From: Myxococcales bacterium
GTDB taxonomy: Bacteria > Myxococcota_A > Polyangia > Haliangiales > Haliangiaceae
Direction of reading: 5' to 3'
DNA length: 43,500 bases
Assembly: GCA_028287115.1 (NCBI GenBank)
Contig: JAQBQF010000039.1
Location: 1-43,500 of the forward strand
The notes under the pieces are model-generated. The model saw nothing but the letters and a program-made list of their open reading frames with translations, was not told the DNA's origin and did not search any database. How positions within the stretch are numbered: the first letter of the stretch is position 1; every line of letters begins with the position of its first letter. The position numbers and the translations under genes were made by a program. Below, piece after piece: positions 17,553 through 27,000 of the stretch.

Positions 17553-18146
17553 TTAACGGCCGAGCACGTACATCCATTCGAACAGGACGGCGGTATCGAC
17601 GGCTCGCGAGCTCGTCGTCGGACAGCCCGAACCGCGGCACGCGGTGGCGACGGCTGCTTGGCTCGGCGTCATCGCAAACCGCAGTCCGAACTGCCAACCA
17701 TTGCGATACGGCTCGAGCTGGTTCTCGAGCTCGATGCCGAGCCCGATGTGCGCCTCTGGCTCGTTCTTCGCGATCGGATCGGGATGCTGCGCATCGACCG
17801 ACAGATGACCGAAGCGCTCGGCGATGCCGGCCTCGCCGAAGAACGTCGTGCCTCGCGTGCAGGCGTAGGGCAGCGTGCAAATGCCCGAGTAGGTCCGCGA
17901 CAGGTCGGCGCGCAACGTCACGCCAAGACGATGATCGATGTTCGCGCCGAAGAAGCTGAGGTAGGCGTAATCGATCTCGCCGACGAAGGAACCGAAGCGT
18001 TCACCCACCGCGAACAGCGGTCCGAGCTGGGCGGCATCGGGAGCGCTTTGGTCGGCAAACGCGCCGGTGAGCCCGAACCGCGTTGTCGGCCCCGCCTCCG
18101 CCACACCACTACCGACGAGCAGCAGGATCACCCAGGGTTTCACCAT
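17553..18146 (-). CDS. Predicted outer-membrane beta-barrel protein, paralogue A
   Basis: The 197-residue product has a signal peptide (MVKPWVILLLVGSGVAEAGP) and then a repeating pattern of alternating hydrophobic residues typical of small outer-membrane barrels: FVGEIDYAYLSFFG, HRLGVTLRADLS, AHIGLGIELENQLEP, NGWQFGLRFAMTP. Near the end is ACRGSGCPTTSS, two Cys with three residues between them, probably an external disulfide. The last strand ends VLFEWMYVLGR. The same order of blocks occurs in the longer protein at 18520-19281. The function is unknown. It is convergent with the membrane-protein gene before it, with eight bases between the stops. Confidence 0.68.
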   Translation of the reverse strand: MVKPWVILLLVGSGVAEAGPTTRFGLTGAFADQSAPDAAQLGPLFAVGERFGSFVGEIDYAYLSFFGANIDHRLGVTLRADLSRTYSGICTLPYACTRGTTFFGEAGIAERFGHLSVDAQHPDPIAKNEPEAHIGLGIELENQLEPYRNGWQFGLRFAMTPSQAAVATACRGSGCPTTSSRAVDTAVLFEWMYVLGR

Positions 18147-18228
18147 GACGCCAGCATTCGCCGAAACAGCCCTATCCGCAACCTACAACTCGCGCCAGCA
18201 GGGCGGGAGTCGTGTTAGGACCTCGGCC

Positions 18229-18519
18229 ATGCGCTACCTCATTGCATTGACTGTGGCTGTGATCGCCTGCGGTGGTCCCAAGGCAAAGAAGGAGACCCTC
18301 GGCAACGACGACTCGCCGGCCAACTGCTGCTGCAAGACGATCCCCGCGACCGCCGAGAAAGAGATCACGCCGGTCTACGCTTCGGAGAATCGGATGGAGT
18401 GCTCGACCAAGCAGGGCGAGTGCGTTCCGGACGTGCAGTGCAACGGATCGCAGCCGCAGGGCGACAATCCGACACCGGTCACGCCGTCTTCGTCGGACAG
18501 CGCGCCCGCGGTTCCGTAA
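18229..18519 (+). CDS. Small Cys-rich lipoprotein
   Basis: The protein of 96 residues starts MRYLIALTVAVIACGGPKAKK, a signal peptide with lipobox VIAC. The mature part contains a triple Cys (NCCCKTIPA) and three further Cys (MECSTKQGECVPDVQC), followed by a Pro/Ser/Thr tail. Six Cys in 45 residues suggest a disulfide-rich domain exposed to the periplasm or surface. AGGA is eight bases before the ATG. Its stop is directly next to the stop of the convergent outer-membrane gene, with no base between them. No family is recognised. Confidence 0.65.
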   Translation: MRYLIALTVAVIACGGPKAKKETLGNDDSPANCCCKTIPATAEKEITPVYASENRMECSTKQGECVPDVQCNGSQPQGDNPTPVTPSSSDSAPAVP

Positions 18520-19281
18520 TCAGAACGTGAATTCGAGGCTCGATTGAAACAACATCGAGCGATCGACGATCGAGTTGTCGTCCATCATCGTCACCGATCG
18601 GCACGAGACGCCGCGGCATACCGAAGCGGCGATCGGCTGATGCGGTGACATCGAGACGCGCCAACCGAGAAACCATCCGACGCGGCGCGGAAATCCGATC
18701 GGCTCCTGCAGCCGGTGATCGAGCATGATGCCGACGCCCGCTTGCCCTTCGACACGCTTGGTGTCGTCGGGGACGATCCGGCTCGGCTCGTTGTACGCCG
18801 GCCGCGACCAGTAGTTCCACGCGGTCGCCGCGCCGCCTTCGACATAGAGCGCGAGCATCGAGTTCGGTCCGACGACGTGTGGTCCGAGCTGGATCACGTC
18901 ATATCGCGCGAGCACGCCGAGGCGATGCCCGTTGCCGACGTGGGTCTCCGTAGAGTCGAGCGTACGAAACCCGAGATAGGAATACTCGGCTTCGATCGCG
19001 ACGCGACCCCAGCGATGGCCAAGTGCTCCCGTGAAGCCGAGCGCGAGCACGTCACCTGACGCGGGGATGCCGGAGCTGGTCGCGATCGTCGACGGGGGAA
19101 GAAACAGGTAGCCGACGGCAGTGCCGAGTCGGGCGGTGGTGCCATCCGTGTGATGCGGCGCGTAGGGATCCTCGACGTAGAGGTCCGATCGGGCCGGCTC
19201 GGCCCATCCGACATGGTTCCCTGTGAATGGCAGGCACACGCACGCGACAATTGCGAACCGGAGCCGACGTAAGTTCCTCAA
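18520..19281 (-). CDS. Predicted outer-membrane beta-barrel protein, paralogue B
   Basis: The 253-residue product has an N-terminal signal region (FAIVACVCLPFTGNHVGWAE) and barrel-like alternating segments: RLGTAVGYLFLPP, VAIEAEYSYLGFRTL, HRLGVLARYDVIQLG, ALYVEGGAATAWN, GWFLGWRVSMSP. Its end has VCRGVSCRSVTM, then DRSMLFQSSLEFTF with a C-terminal Phe as in many outer-membrane proteins. The blocks follow the same order as paralogue A. The start is a TTG preceded by GAGGTG, consistent with signal-peptide length. A later start would cut the signal. It lies 107 bp downstream of aroE on the same strand. Confidence 0.68.
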   Translation of the reverse strand: MRNLRRLRFAIVACVCLPFTGNHVGWAEPARSDLYVEDPYAPHHTDGTTARLGTAVGYLFLPPSTIATSSGIPASGDVLALGFTGALGHRWGRVAIEAEYSYLGFRTLDSTETHVGNGHRLGVLARYDVIQLGPHVVGPNSMLALYVEGGAATAWNYWSRPAYNEPSRIVPDDTKRVEGQAGVGIMLDHRLQEPIGFPRRVGWFLGWRVSMSPHQPIAASVCRGVSCRSVTMMDDNSIVDRSMLFQSSLEFTF

Positions 19282-19388
19282 GTTGCACCTCGGACGTGGG
19301 TGTCAGCGCGATGGGGAGAGATGAACCCCCGTGCGATGCATGCCTCGGTCCGGACGGCTGCAACGCATTCTTCATGCGACCGAGCGAG

Positions 19389-20204
19389 TTATCGCAAATC
19401 GTCGTCGAGCGCGCGTGTCATGACCTCGATGGGCGCGGGTTGGCCGGTCCAAATCCGGAACGCGCGCGCTCCTTGATGGACGAGCATCGCGCGACCATCG
19501 AGCGTGGAATGACCGCGCTCGCTCGCGCGTTCGAGGAGCTTCGTGCGGCGGTGGTAGACGAGCGTCACGATCCACGCGTGAGGTCCGAGCGCGTCGATCG
19601 GGAGGGCCGCGGTGAAGTCGGTGTCCGCAATCTCTTCGAGGCCCGCCGGCGTGCAATCGATCACCAGATCGGCGTGCGCGAACGCGTCTCGCAGCGTCTC
19701 GTGACTCCACTCGAGCGCGCGAGCCCAAGACACATCAGCCGGGCGGCGTGCGATCACGTCGATCGATTCCGCAGCGCGTAGGCCGTAGGCGACCGCTCGT
19801 GCCGCGCCGCCGGCGCCGAGCAGCACGCATCGCCTGCCGCGCACGTCGAAGCTCGCGGCCGCGAGCGCATCCGCGAATCCGAGGCAATCCGTGTTGTGAC
19901 CGACGAGACGCGTGCCCTCGAGCACGAGGCAGTTGACCGCGCCGATTGCCGTCGCCGCGGGCGACAGCTCGTCGCACAGCGCGACCGCGGCGAGCTTGTG
20001 CGGAACCGTGACGCTCGCGCCGAGCATCCGGCTCGCTCGCAATCCCTCGATCGCGGCGGCAAAGCCGTGCGGAGGTACGCCGATCGGGACCAGCGCCGCG
20101 TCGATTCCTGCGGCCGCAAACGCCGCGTTCATCATCACTGGACTGCGCGTGTGATCGATCGGCCATCCGAGCACCGCGGCGATTCGAGTCTTGCCGCTGA
20201 TCAC
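19389..20204 (-). CDS. aroE: AroE, shikimate dehydrogenase
   Basis: AroE reduces 3-dehydroshikimate to shikimate with NADPH, in the aromatic amino acid pathway. The 271-residue length is typical. Motifs in order are GWPIDHTRSPVMMNAAF (substrate site, RSP for the usual SxSP), SVTVPHK with the catalytic Lys, GAVNCLV, GHNTDCLGF with the catalytic Asp, LLGAGGAARAVAYGL for the nucleotide, and LVYHRRTKLLE. The C-terminal block is GRAMLVHQGARAFRIWTG. It starts at a GTG that overlaps the TGA of the preceding gene, so it is the third cistron after xseA and the degenerate GGDEF-like gene. Confidence 0.94.
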   Translation of the reverse strand: MISGKTRIAAVLGWPIDHTRSPVMMNAAFAAAGIDAALVPIGVPPHGFAAAIEGLRASRMLGASVTVPHKLAAVALCDELSPAATAIGAVNCLVLEGTRLVGHNTDCLGFADALAAASFDVRGRRCVLLGAGGAARAVAYGLRAAESIDVIARRPADVSWARALEWSHETLRDAFAHADLVIDCTPAGLEEIADTDFTAALPIDALGPHAWIVTLVYHRRTKLLERASERGHSTLDGRAMLVHQGARAFRIWTGQPAPIEVMTRALDDDLR

Positions 20205-21490
20205 GGCTGCACCGCGAGCTCGGCACCGTCGCGGCGCGCTTGCTCGAGCGCGCGCGTCGCATCCTTCATCAGGCGCGCGAAGCTGATCTCGCCTTCGCTC
20301 GCACCTGCGACCGCGCCGACGACGCGTGGCGGAAATGATCTTCCGGCCGAGACGACTGGGTCGCCGCTCGCGACCGAAGCGATCACGCGGCGCGCGAGCA
20401 AGGCGGCTCCGCTGAGATCGGTATACGGCAGGAGCACGAGGAACCGCTCGTGATCGAGCTGGGTCGCGAGGTCGATATCGCGGATCGTGTTGATCAGGGC
20501 GTTACCGGCACGCGCTCGCAAGATTCCGCGAATCCCCGGCGGTGGTGGTGGCGGAGGAATCTCGACCGCGAACAACGCGACCGCGAGCGGATACTCGTAA
20601 CGGCGTGCACGTTTGATCTCGCGCTCGAGCACGCGCTGAAACATCTCGAAGCTCTCGAGCCCGCGGGTCTCGGTATCCGCGATCTCGTCGAGCCGCGCGC
20701 GCAGCACTTGCTCGCTGCCGCGAACATTGAGCGCGAGGTTGCGCTCGTGAAACAGCCGCGCCGCGGCGAGCAGGATCGGGGCGACACGATCGACATCGTG
20801 CGGCTTCGTTGTCGCGAGATCGGCGCCCGCCGTGGTCGCGCGATGAACGGCTTGCACCGCCGTATCGGCGACCGAGGCGATCAGTACCGGGCGTCGCGGC
20901 TCGAGTGCGAGGGCGGCGTCGATGATCGCCTCTCCACCGGGCAGCACGACGAGCACGGCATCGACGTCATCTCTGCGGATCGCCTCGCAGATGCTCTCCA
21001 CGCCCTCGCGGCCGCTCGCGCCGACGATCACGTCGTGTCCTGCCGCGCTGATCGCGCTCTCGGCCGCTTCGAGATGCGCGGCCTCTTCGAGGACGGCAAA
21101 CCGCAGCGTCGGAAGCACCGGCAAGACGGTCTCCTCGACGAGCTCGTGATCGTCGGGGACCGCGTTCGTGATCGCGCGTTGCTTCGGCTTGCTCGGAGCG
21201 AGCGGCATGTCGACGGAATCGATCGGCGCAAACTCGAGGTCGTCGGGGACGAGCGGCGCGGCCGGCGCGGTCAGCGGGTCGTTGTCGTCGCGCGCCTCCG
21301 CGGCGGCGATCAGATCGTCGAGCGCCGCGACCGCGGCGGAGGGAAAGTCACCGAGACTTGGTTTGCGCGAGGCCTTCGCCGGTGGCGCCGGCTTCGAGAT
21401 CTCGACGCGATCGTAGGGACCGACGGTCTCGACCCTCCGCCCGGATTGCGTCCCCGCGCGCGTGCCCGGGCGACGTGGCTTCTTGGTCAC
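20201..21490 (-). CDS. Degenerate receiver plus GGDEF-like protein
   Basis: The product of 429 residues has a disordered N-terminus (about 1-115), then a receiver-like alpha/beta region (about 118-245). Where the phosphate-accepting Asp should stand it reads DAVLVVLPGG (177-186). The C-terminal region (271-425) resembles a diguanylate cyclase: FEMFQRVLEREIKRARRY, then PLAVALFAVEI with a run of seven Pro inserted, RDIDLATQ, and DHERF in place of the GGDEF motif (336-340). Both domains look inactive, so a c-di-GMP or partner-binding role is possible but unproven. The GTG start overlaps the xseA stop and its TGA overlaps the aroE start. It is flanked by housekeeping genes in an apparent operon. 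Confidence 0.72.
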   Translation of the reverse strand: MTKKPRRPGTRAGTQSGRRVETVGPYDRVEISKPAPPAKASRKPSLGDFPSAAVAALDDLIAAAEARDDNDPLTAPAAPLVPDDLEFAPIDSVDMPLAPSKPKQRAITNAVPDDHELVEETVLPVLPTLRFAVLEEAAHLEAAESAISAAGHDVIVGASGREGVESICEAIRRDDVDAVLVVLPGGEAIIDAALALEPRRPVLIASVADTAVQAVHRATTAGADLATTKPHDVDRVAPILLAAARLFHERNLALNVRGSEQVLRARLDEIADTETRGLESFEMFQRVLEREIKRARRYEYPLAVALFAVEIPPPPPPPGIRGILRARAGNALINTIRDIDLATQLDHERFLVLLPYTDLSGAALLARRVIASVASGDPVVSAGRSFPPRVVGAVAGASEGEISFARLMKDATRALEQARRDGAELAVQP

Positions 21491-22845
21491 CTGTCCTCCG
21501 GCTTCGCGTCGACGACGACGTCGATCGATCCGCGCGCGAGCCGAACCTGCAGCCGATCCCCGAGAGCGACCTGCGAGACATCGCGCACGATCGCATCGCC
21601 TTTGCGAACCATCGCGTAGCCGCGGTCGAGGACCGCCAGCGGCGACAGCGCCGCCATCTGTGCGCCGAGCTGCGCGAGCTCCGCCCGAGCACTCTCGAGT
21701 ATCTTGTGCATCGCGGTATCGCTACGGACGACGAGCGCATCGTGATCGCGTCTCGCGCGGGCGATTCGAGGCCCCGGATGAAGAGCAGCCAGCGTGCGCT
21801 CGAGCTCGCCGAGGGACGCGCGGCGCACGAGCAGGCGCGTTCGCGGATGCAGATGAGCAAGCCGATGTTGCAGCTGATGGAGCTGCATGCGCGTCGCGGA
21901 CAGAGCTCGTTCGCCGCGCGCATGGAGCCCCTCCGTCGTGCGATCGAGATCCTGCCGTGCTCGATCGAGGCGATGATGGATCTCGCGATCGAGTCGCCTG
22001 CGCTCTTTGCGCAAGATCTCGACGATCGCATGACCATCTTGAACCGCGAGCTCCGCCGCGGCGGTCGGTGTCGACGCGCGTGCATCGGCGGCGAGATCCG
22101 CGAGCGATAGATCGGTCTCGTGGCCGACCGCGCTGATCACGGGCACCGGGCATCGCGAGATCGTGCGCACGACGCGCTCGTGGTTGAACGCGGTCAGATC
22201 GGTCGCCGCGCCACCGCCGCGCCCGACGATCACGAGATCGACGCCTGCACGCACGACCATCGCCATCCCATTGACGATCTGGTGCGGCGCGCTCGGCCCT
22301 TGCACCGCGCAGTCCGCGATCAGGATCGGCGTCGGCATCCGGCGCAACACCGTGCGAATGATGTCGTGCACCGCCGCGCCGTTCTTCGACGTGACGATCC
22401 CGATCCGGCGCGGGAAGCGCGGCAGCGGCCGCTTCCTCTCGGGCGCGAACATGCCTTCGGCCGCGAGCTTGGCCTTCAGTTGATCGAGCGCGAGTGCTTC
22501 GGCGCCGAGACCCGCGGGCTCCGCGAAATCTGCGTAGAGCTGCATCTTGCCGTCGCGGTCGTAGACACCGAGCCGGCCGCGCACGCGGAGCCGCTGGCCG
22601 GCCTCGATCCGAAACCGCATCCGTTGCGTATCGCGTCCCCACATCACGGCCGAAAGCACCGCGTCCTTATCGCGGAGCGCGAAGTAGAGGTGCCCAGATG
22701 TGGGTTTCGAGACCTGAGTGACCTCGCCTTCGAGCCACAACAAGCCCAGGCCATCCAGGGCGCGCCCTCCGAGGCGCACGACCTCCCCGATGCTGATCGG
22801 GCGCTCTCGGCTCGAGACGGGCCGGTCTTCGGGGGGCACAGCCAA
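21487..22845 (-). CDS. xseA: XseA, exodeoxyribonuclease VII large subunit
   Basis: XseA is the catalytic subunit of exonuclease VII, which degrades single-stranded DNA from both ends with the small subunit XseB. The 452-residue product has the N-terminal OB domain (WLEGEVTQVSKPTSGHLYF), then the conserved core: RRIGIVTSKNGAAVHDII, VDLVIVGRGGGAATDL, PVISAVGHETDLSLADLAAD and RASTPTAAAELAV. A long coiled-coil region follows, and the C-terminal block VLDRGYAMVRK is in place. No xseB is visible nearby: the downstream neighbours are the GGDEF-like gene and aroE. It is divergent from a membrane-protein gene 53 bp away. Confidence 0.94.
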   Translation of the reverse strand: MAVPPEDRPVSSRERPISIGEVVRLGGRALDGLGLLWLEGEVTQVSKPTSGHLYFALRDKDAVLSAVMWGRDTQRMRFRIEAGQRLRVRGRLGVYDRDGKMQLYADFAEPAGLGAEALALDQLKAKLAAEGMFAPERKRPLPRFPRRIGIVTSKNGAAVHDIIRTVLRRMPTPILIADCAVQGPSAPHQIVNGMAMVVRAGVDLVIVGRGGGAATDLTAFNHERVVRTISRCPVPVISAVGHETDLSLADLAADARASTPTAAAELAVQDGHAIVEILRKERRRLDREIHHRLDRARQDLDRTTEGLHARGERALSATRMQLHQLQHRLAHLHPRTRLLVRRASLGELERTLAALHPGPRIARARRDHDALVVRSDTAMHKILESARAELAQLGAQMAALSPLAVLDRGYAMVRKGDAIVRDVSQVALGDRLQVRLARGSIDVVVDAKPEDR

Positions 22846-22898
22846 CGGTAACCACTGCCACTCTTCGTCGCAACCAACCTGGGTGGCGTGGTGTCGAT

Positions 22899-24044
22899 AT
22901 GAACGGTAGGATGCCGCTCGTTTCCGTCATGGCTGAAGTTGAAAAGTCGTCCGCCGACGAGCCGGGGGCTCCGATCGCGAAAGATCAGGTCGATCCGGAG
23001 CTGATCGACCTGTCGCGCTCGGGGCCGAAGGTCAGGGTCCTCACGGCCGCCGGACTGGTGTTTCTGTGCGGGTTCTTCTTGTGGAAGATGAACGCGGACC
23101 GGCGGTTCTCGGGATCCGCCTCGCAGCCGAGCAAGGTCATGGTGTCCGATGTCCTCGCCGGCAATGTCGGCCTCGACACGTACGTCGCGCTCGAAGCCGA
23201 GCCGCTGATGTCGCATGCGATCCGCTCGACGACGGCGAAGGGCAGCCTCGGCCTCCGGATCGCGCCCGCTCGCGCCACCGCCGAGCGGTTGTGGCTGGTC
23301 GTCTCGGGAGATGGCTGGGAGGCACCACCGCAGGGCGTGTACGTCGGACGCTTGCGCAAGCTCGAGGATCTACCGTTCGCGCCATCGGTCGCCGCTTTCG
23401 CCGACGAGCATCCGCGTCTGGTGTTCGCGACCGCCGCGATGATCCGAAGCGGGATCGCCACCAACAAGGTCAAGACCGTTTCGGGCGACGAGTTTTCAGT
23501 CGCCGATGCCGATCGCGTCGCCTTCGACATCGTCGATCCGAACGCCGCCGTGATCGTCGGGACCACCAACGAAAGGCTCCCGAATGCCGCCGCGTGGCAG
23601 AAGGAGCTCGAGCGTGCCCAGATCGGATTCATCGCCCCTCCGGCCGGCGCGCCGCAAGCGACCACGGAGCAAGTGCGGTTCGACGTGACGCTTCCGGATG
23701 CGGTGGCGACCCTCACCTCGAAGCTCGAGGCCGCAAACCTGTTCGCGCGTGTCGATCCGGTGACGCGGCACTACGACACCACGTGGGCCGCGCTCAAGGC
23801 CTCGGGCCCGGCGGGTTTCACGATCGGTGCAACGACGATCCCCGACCCCCAAATCGATCTGATCGGGCTCTACGTCGCGCGTGGAATTCCGAGCGGCGCG
23901 TATGCGTTGATCACGGGCGAACGTCCCGACGATTACTGGTTCGTGTTGCCGGTGACGGTCGTCCTCGGCCTCGTCGGGCTGCTGTCCGCGTGGGCACTCG
24001 TCCGTGCCGTTAAACGCGATCTGTTGCCGACCCCATCTCGCTGA
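22899..24044 (+). CDS. Two-helix membrane protein with large extracytoplasmic region
   Basis: The product has 381 residues. A membrane helix lies at about 45-63 (LTAAGLVFLCGFFLWKM) and another near the end (VLPVTVVLGLVGLLSAWALV). The roughly 280 residues between are probably periplasmic and alpha/beta-rich (for example YVALEAEPLMSHAI, VDPNAAVIVGTTNERL, FDVTLPDAVATLTSKL). I do not recognise the family and see no catalytic motif. The start is not certain: ATG 22899 gives the longest protein, while ATG 22911 and ATG 22929 are alternatives without a better ribosome-binding site. It precedes the kinase gene by 20 bases, so the two may be co-transcribed. Confidence 0.65.
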   Translation: MNGRMPLVSVMAEVEKSSADEPGAPIAKDQVDPELIDLSRSGPKVRVLTAAGLVFLCGFFLWKMNADRRFSGSASQPSKVMVSDVLAGNVGLDTYVALEAEPLMSHAIRSTTAKGSLGLRIAPARATAERLWLVVSGDGWEAPPQGVYVGRLRKLEDLPFAPSVAAFADEHPRLVFATAAMIRSGIATNKVKTVSGDEFSVADADRVAFDIVDPNAAVIVGTTNERLPNAAAWQKELERAQIGFIAPPAGAPQATTEQVRFDVTLPDAVATLTSKLEAANLFARVDPVTRHYDTTWAALKASGPAGFTIGATTIPDPQIDLIGLYVARGIPSGAYALITGERPDDYWFVLPVTVVLGLVGLLSAWALVRAVKRDLLPTPSR

Positions 24045-24064
24045 CCGCGTGACATACTCCGGGC

Positions 24065-27000
24065 GTGTCGGATGACGCCAAGGTGAAGGCGACGCTCGAC
24101 GGCCGGCCCGATCACGAGGCGAGCCATGCTTCGGAGGCGGCCGAAAACCTCGGCACGACGCAGATGACTGTCGGTGCCTCGTTCGATTCGCAAGGCGCCG
24201 CGCCGCGGATGCAGACGATGGTTCCGAACACCGATCATCCCGCTCCGCAGAGCGCGCCTCCGGCGATGCCGCAAGATCCGCGCTACCAGATCACGAGCGA
24301 GATCGCGCGCGGCGGGATGGGACGCGTCGTCGAGGCGACGGACACGGTGCTCGGACGCACCGTCGCGCTCAAAGAAGCGCTCTCGCTCGATGCGGAGTCG
24401 CTGCGGCGCTTCAAGCGCGAGGTGCACATCACCGCGCGGCTCGAGCATCCATCGATCGTGCCGGTTCACGACGCCGGCATCTCGCCCGATGGCTCGCCGT
24501 ACTACGTCATGCGCAAGGTGACGGGGCGGCCGCTCGAGGAGCTCGTCGCGCGCGCCCCCGACCTCGCGGACAGGCTCGCGATGGTGCCGCATATCGTCGC
24601 CACGACACATGCGATCGCGCACGCGCACTCGCGAGGAATCGTCCATCGCGATATCAAACCGTCGAACATCCTCGTCGGTGACGCCGGAGAGACGATCGTG
24701 ATCGACTGGGGCCTCGCGAAAGCGATCGGAGAGCCCGACGAGCTTCGCACGACTGCGCCCCGTGTCCCGGAAGGGAATGGGGAGGATTCACTCCACCCCC
24801 CGGTGCCGGAATCAAAGGGAGCGGATTCACTCCGACCCACGGGGCCTGAACGGAGGGGGGCGGATTCACTCCGACCCACGGGGATGGACGATTCGCTCCG
24901 CACGCGCGCCGGCATCGTGTTTGGAACTCCGGGCTTCATGGCCCCGGAACAATTGCGCGGTGCCGCCGTCGACGAGCGCTGCGATGTCTACGCACTCGGA
25001 GCGACGCTCTATCACCTGCTCGCCCGCAAGCCGCCGCATCACAACAAGCACGCGGACGAAGTCATGCGCGCCGCGGTCGCAGGGCCTCCGGTGCCGCTGC
25101 GAGAGCTGGTCCCCGGCGTGCCACCGGAGCTCGCGACGATCGTCGACAAGGCGCTCGCGCACGACGCGAAGAGTCGGTATCAGGACGCAGGCGCGCTGGC
25201 CGAAGATCTCAATCGGTTTCTGACCGGACAGCTCGTCGCTTCGCATCACTACTCGCGCAGCGAGAAGCTCGGGCGCTTCATCAGCAAGAATCGCGTCCCG
25301 GTCGCCGTCGCAGTCGCCGCGATCGTCGCGATGATCGTCGGCGGGTGGATCGCGGTTCGCAGCATCGTACGCGAACGCGATCGCGCAGATGCCCAGGCTC
25401 GTCTCGCGCTGTCAGAGAAGCGCGTCGTCGAGCAGCAGCGCCAGGAGGTGATCGCTCACGTCGATCAGTTGACGCTCAAAGAAGCGGGGCGCAACGCGGA
25501 GTCGAATCCGACGCTCGCCGCGGCGATGATCAAGCCGCTCGCGGCCAAGCGATGGCGTTCGGTGAGGGCCGTCGCAGCCGCCGCGCGCAGCTCGGGGATC
25601 GCGTTTGGTCTGCCCGCCTCGGCTCACACGCAGTCGCTCGAGATGAGTCGCGATGGCCAGCGCGCTCTCGCGGCAGGCGACGACGGCGTGGTCCGGATCT
25701 ATGATCTGCTGCATCGCAAGGCCGTCACCGTGTTCGATGCGAAGGCCGCGGCGATGGCGCGGTTCGCCGACGGCGAGCGCCGGATCGTCGTGTTCCACGG
25801 CACGATCTTGACGATCATCGACGCGACCAGCGGCGCGCACCACGATGTGATCGCGCCCGGGGAGGTCATCAAGCTCGCGGTCTCGGGTCCGATCGTCTAC
25901 TGGATCGATACCGTCGGCGCGGTGTGGACGCTCGATCTCGCCGCGACCAAACCGGAGAAGCTGTCGCTCGGCGAGTCCGTCACGGCGGTCGTGCCTTCGC
26001 CCGATGGCCGTTGGGTCGCGCTCGCCGGTGGAGAACACCTGCTGCTCGTCGATCGGACGCAGCCGGCGTTTCCGCCCGAGGTGATCTACGAAGGCGCCGC
26101 GCGCGATCTCGCGTGGGCCGCCGACGCGAGTCACATCGTGGGCCTCATCGATCAGGAGGTGGTCGATCTCAGCATGATGCCCGCGCGCACGGTCGTGCAG
26201 CGCATGATGGTCGGCAACCGCAACGCCGTCACCTACAACGGCGGCAGGATCGCGACGGCAGGGCCGACCGGTATCGCGTTCCCGTCGCGCGACGAGTCTC
26301 GCGTTCGCAAGGAGACGGGCGACTTCACCCTCGGCTTGCGTGAAGCGCGCGGCGGTGTCGTCGTCACCGGCGGCACGCAGGGCATCGTCAAGGTCCTGTC
26401 CGATGACGGATCTCGCACGCTGCAGAGTCCGGTCGCTCGCCTGTCACATCTCGAAGCGTCGCCGAGCGCCGCGTGGGTGATCGCCGCGACCGACAACCTG
26501 TTGCTCGTGTGGGATCTCGAGGCCGTGCAGCCGCATCACGTCACGCAAGCGGCACCGAGCGGCGTCGGGTTCGTGTCCGGCGATCACGCGATCGTCGCGT
26601 TCGAAGGCGCTCCCGCACAATGGATCGATCTCGCCACCGGCAAGGCGAGCTCGCTCGGCTCGATCCTCCCCGGAATCTCGGCCGTGATCGCGGCGCCCGA
26701 TCGCCAGCGCGCCGTCGTGATCGATGGAACGCATCGTGCGCGGATCGTCGCGGCCTCCGGAGATCCGATCGACGTTGCCGGCGACATCGATCTCGCCGCG
26801 TTCATCGACGATCACCAGCTCGTGGTCGCGACCTCACAAGGCGAGCTCCGCCTCGACGATCACGCACAGCAGACGTCGCTGGGCCATCACACCGGTCGGA
26901 TGGTCGCGCTCGCCGCGACGCAGACCGGATGGATCGCCGCGGCAAGCAGCGATCGTGCACTGTGGCGCGGCAAGCTCGGCGGTCGTGACGCCACGCTCGC

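Noticed and set aside
24719..24931. Kinase inactivation because of DWG instead of DFG
   Set aside because: The Lys, HRD, Asn and APE motifs are intact, and DWG occurs in other kinases of this type, so activity cannot be ruled out.
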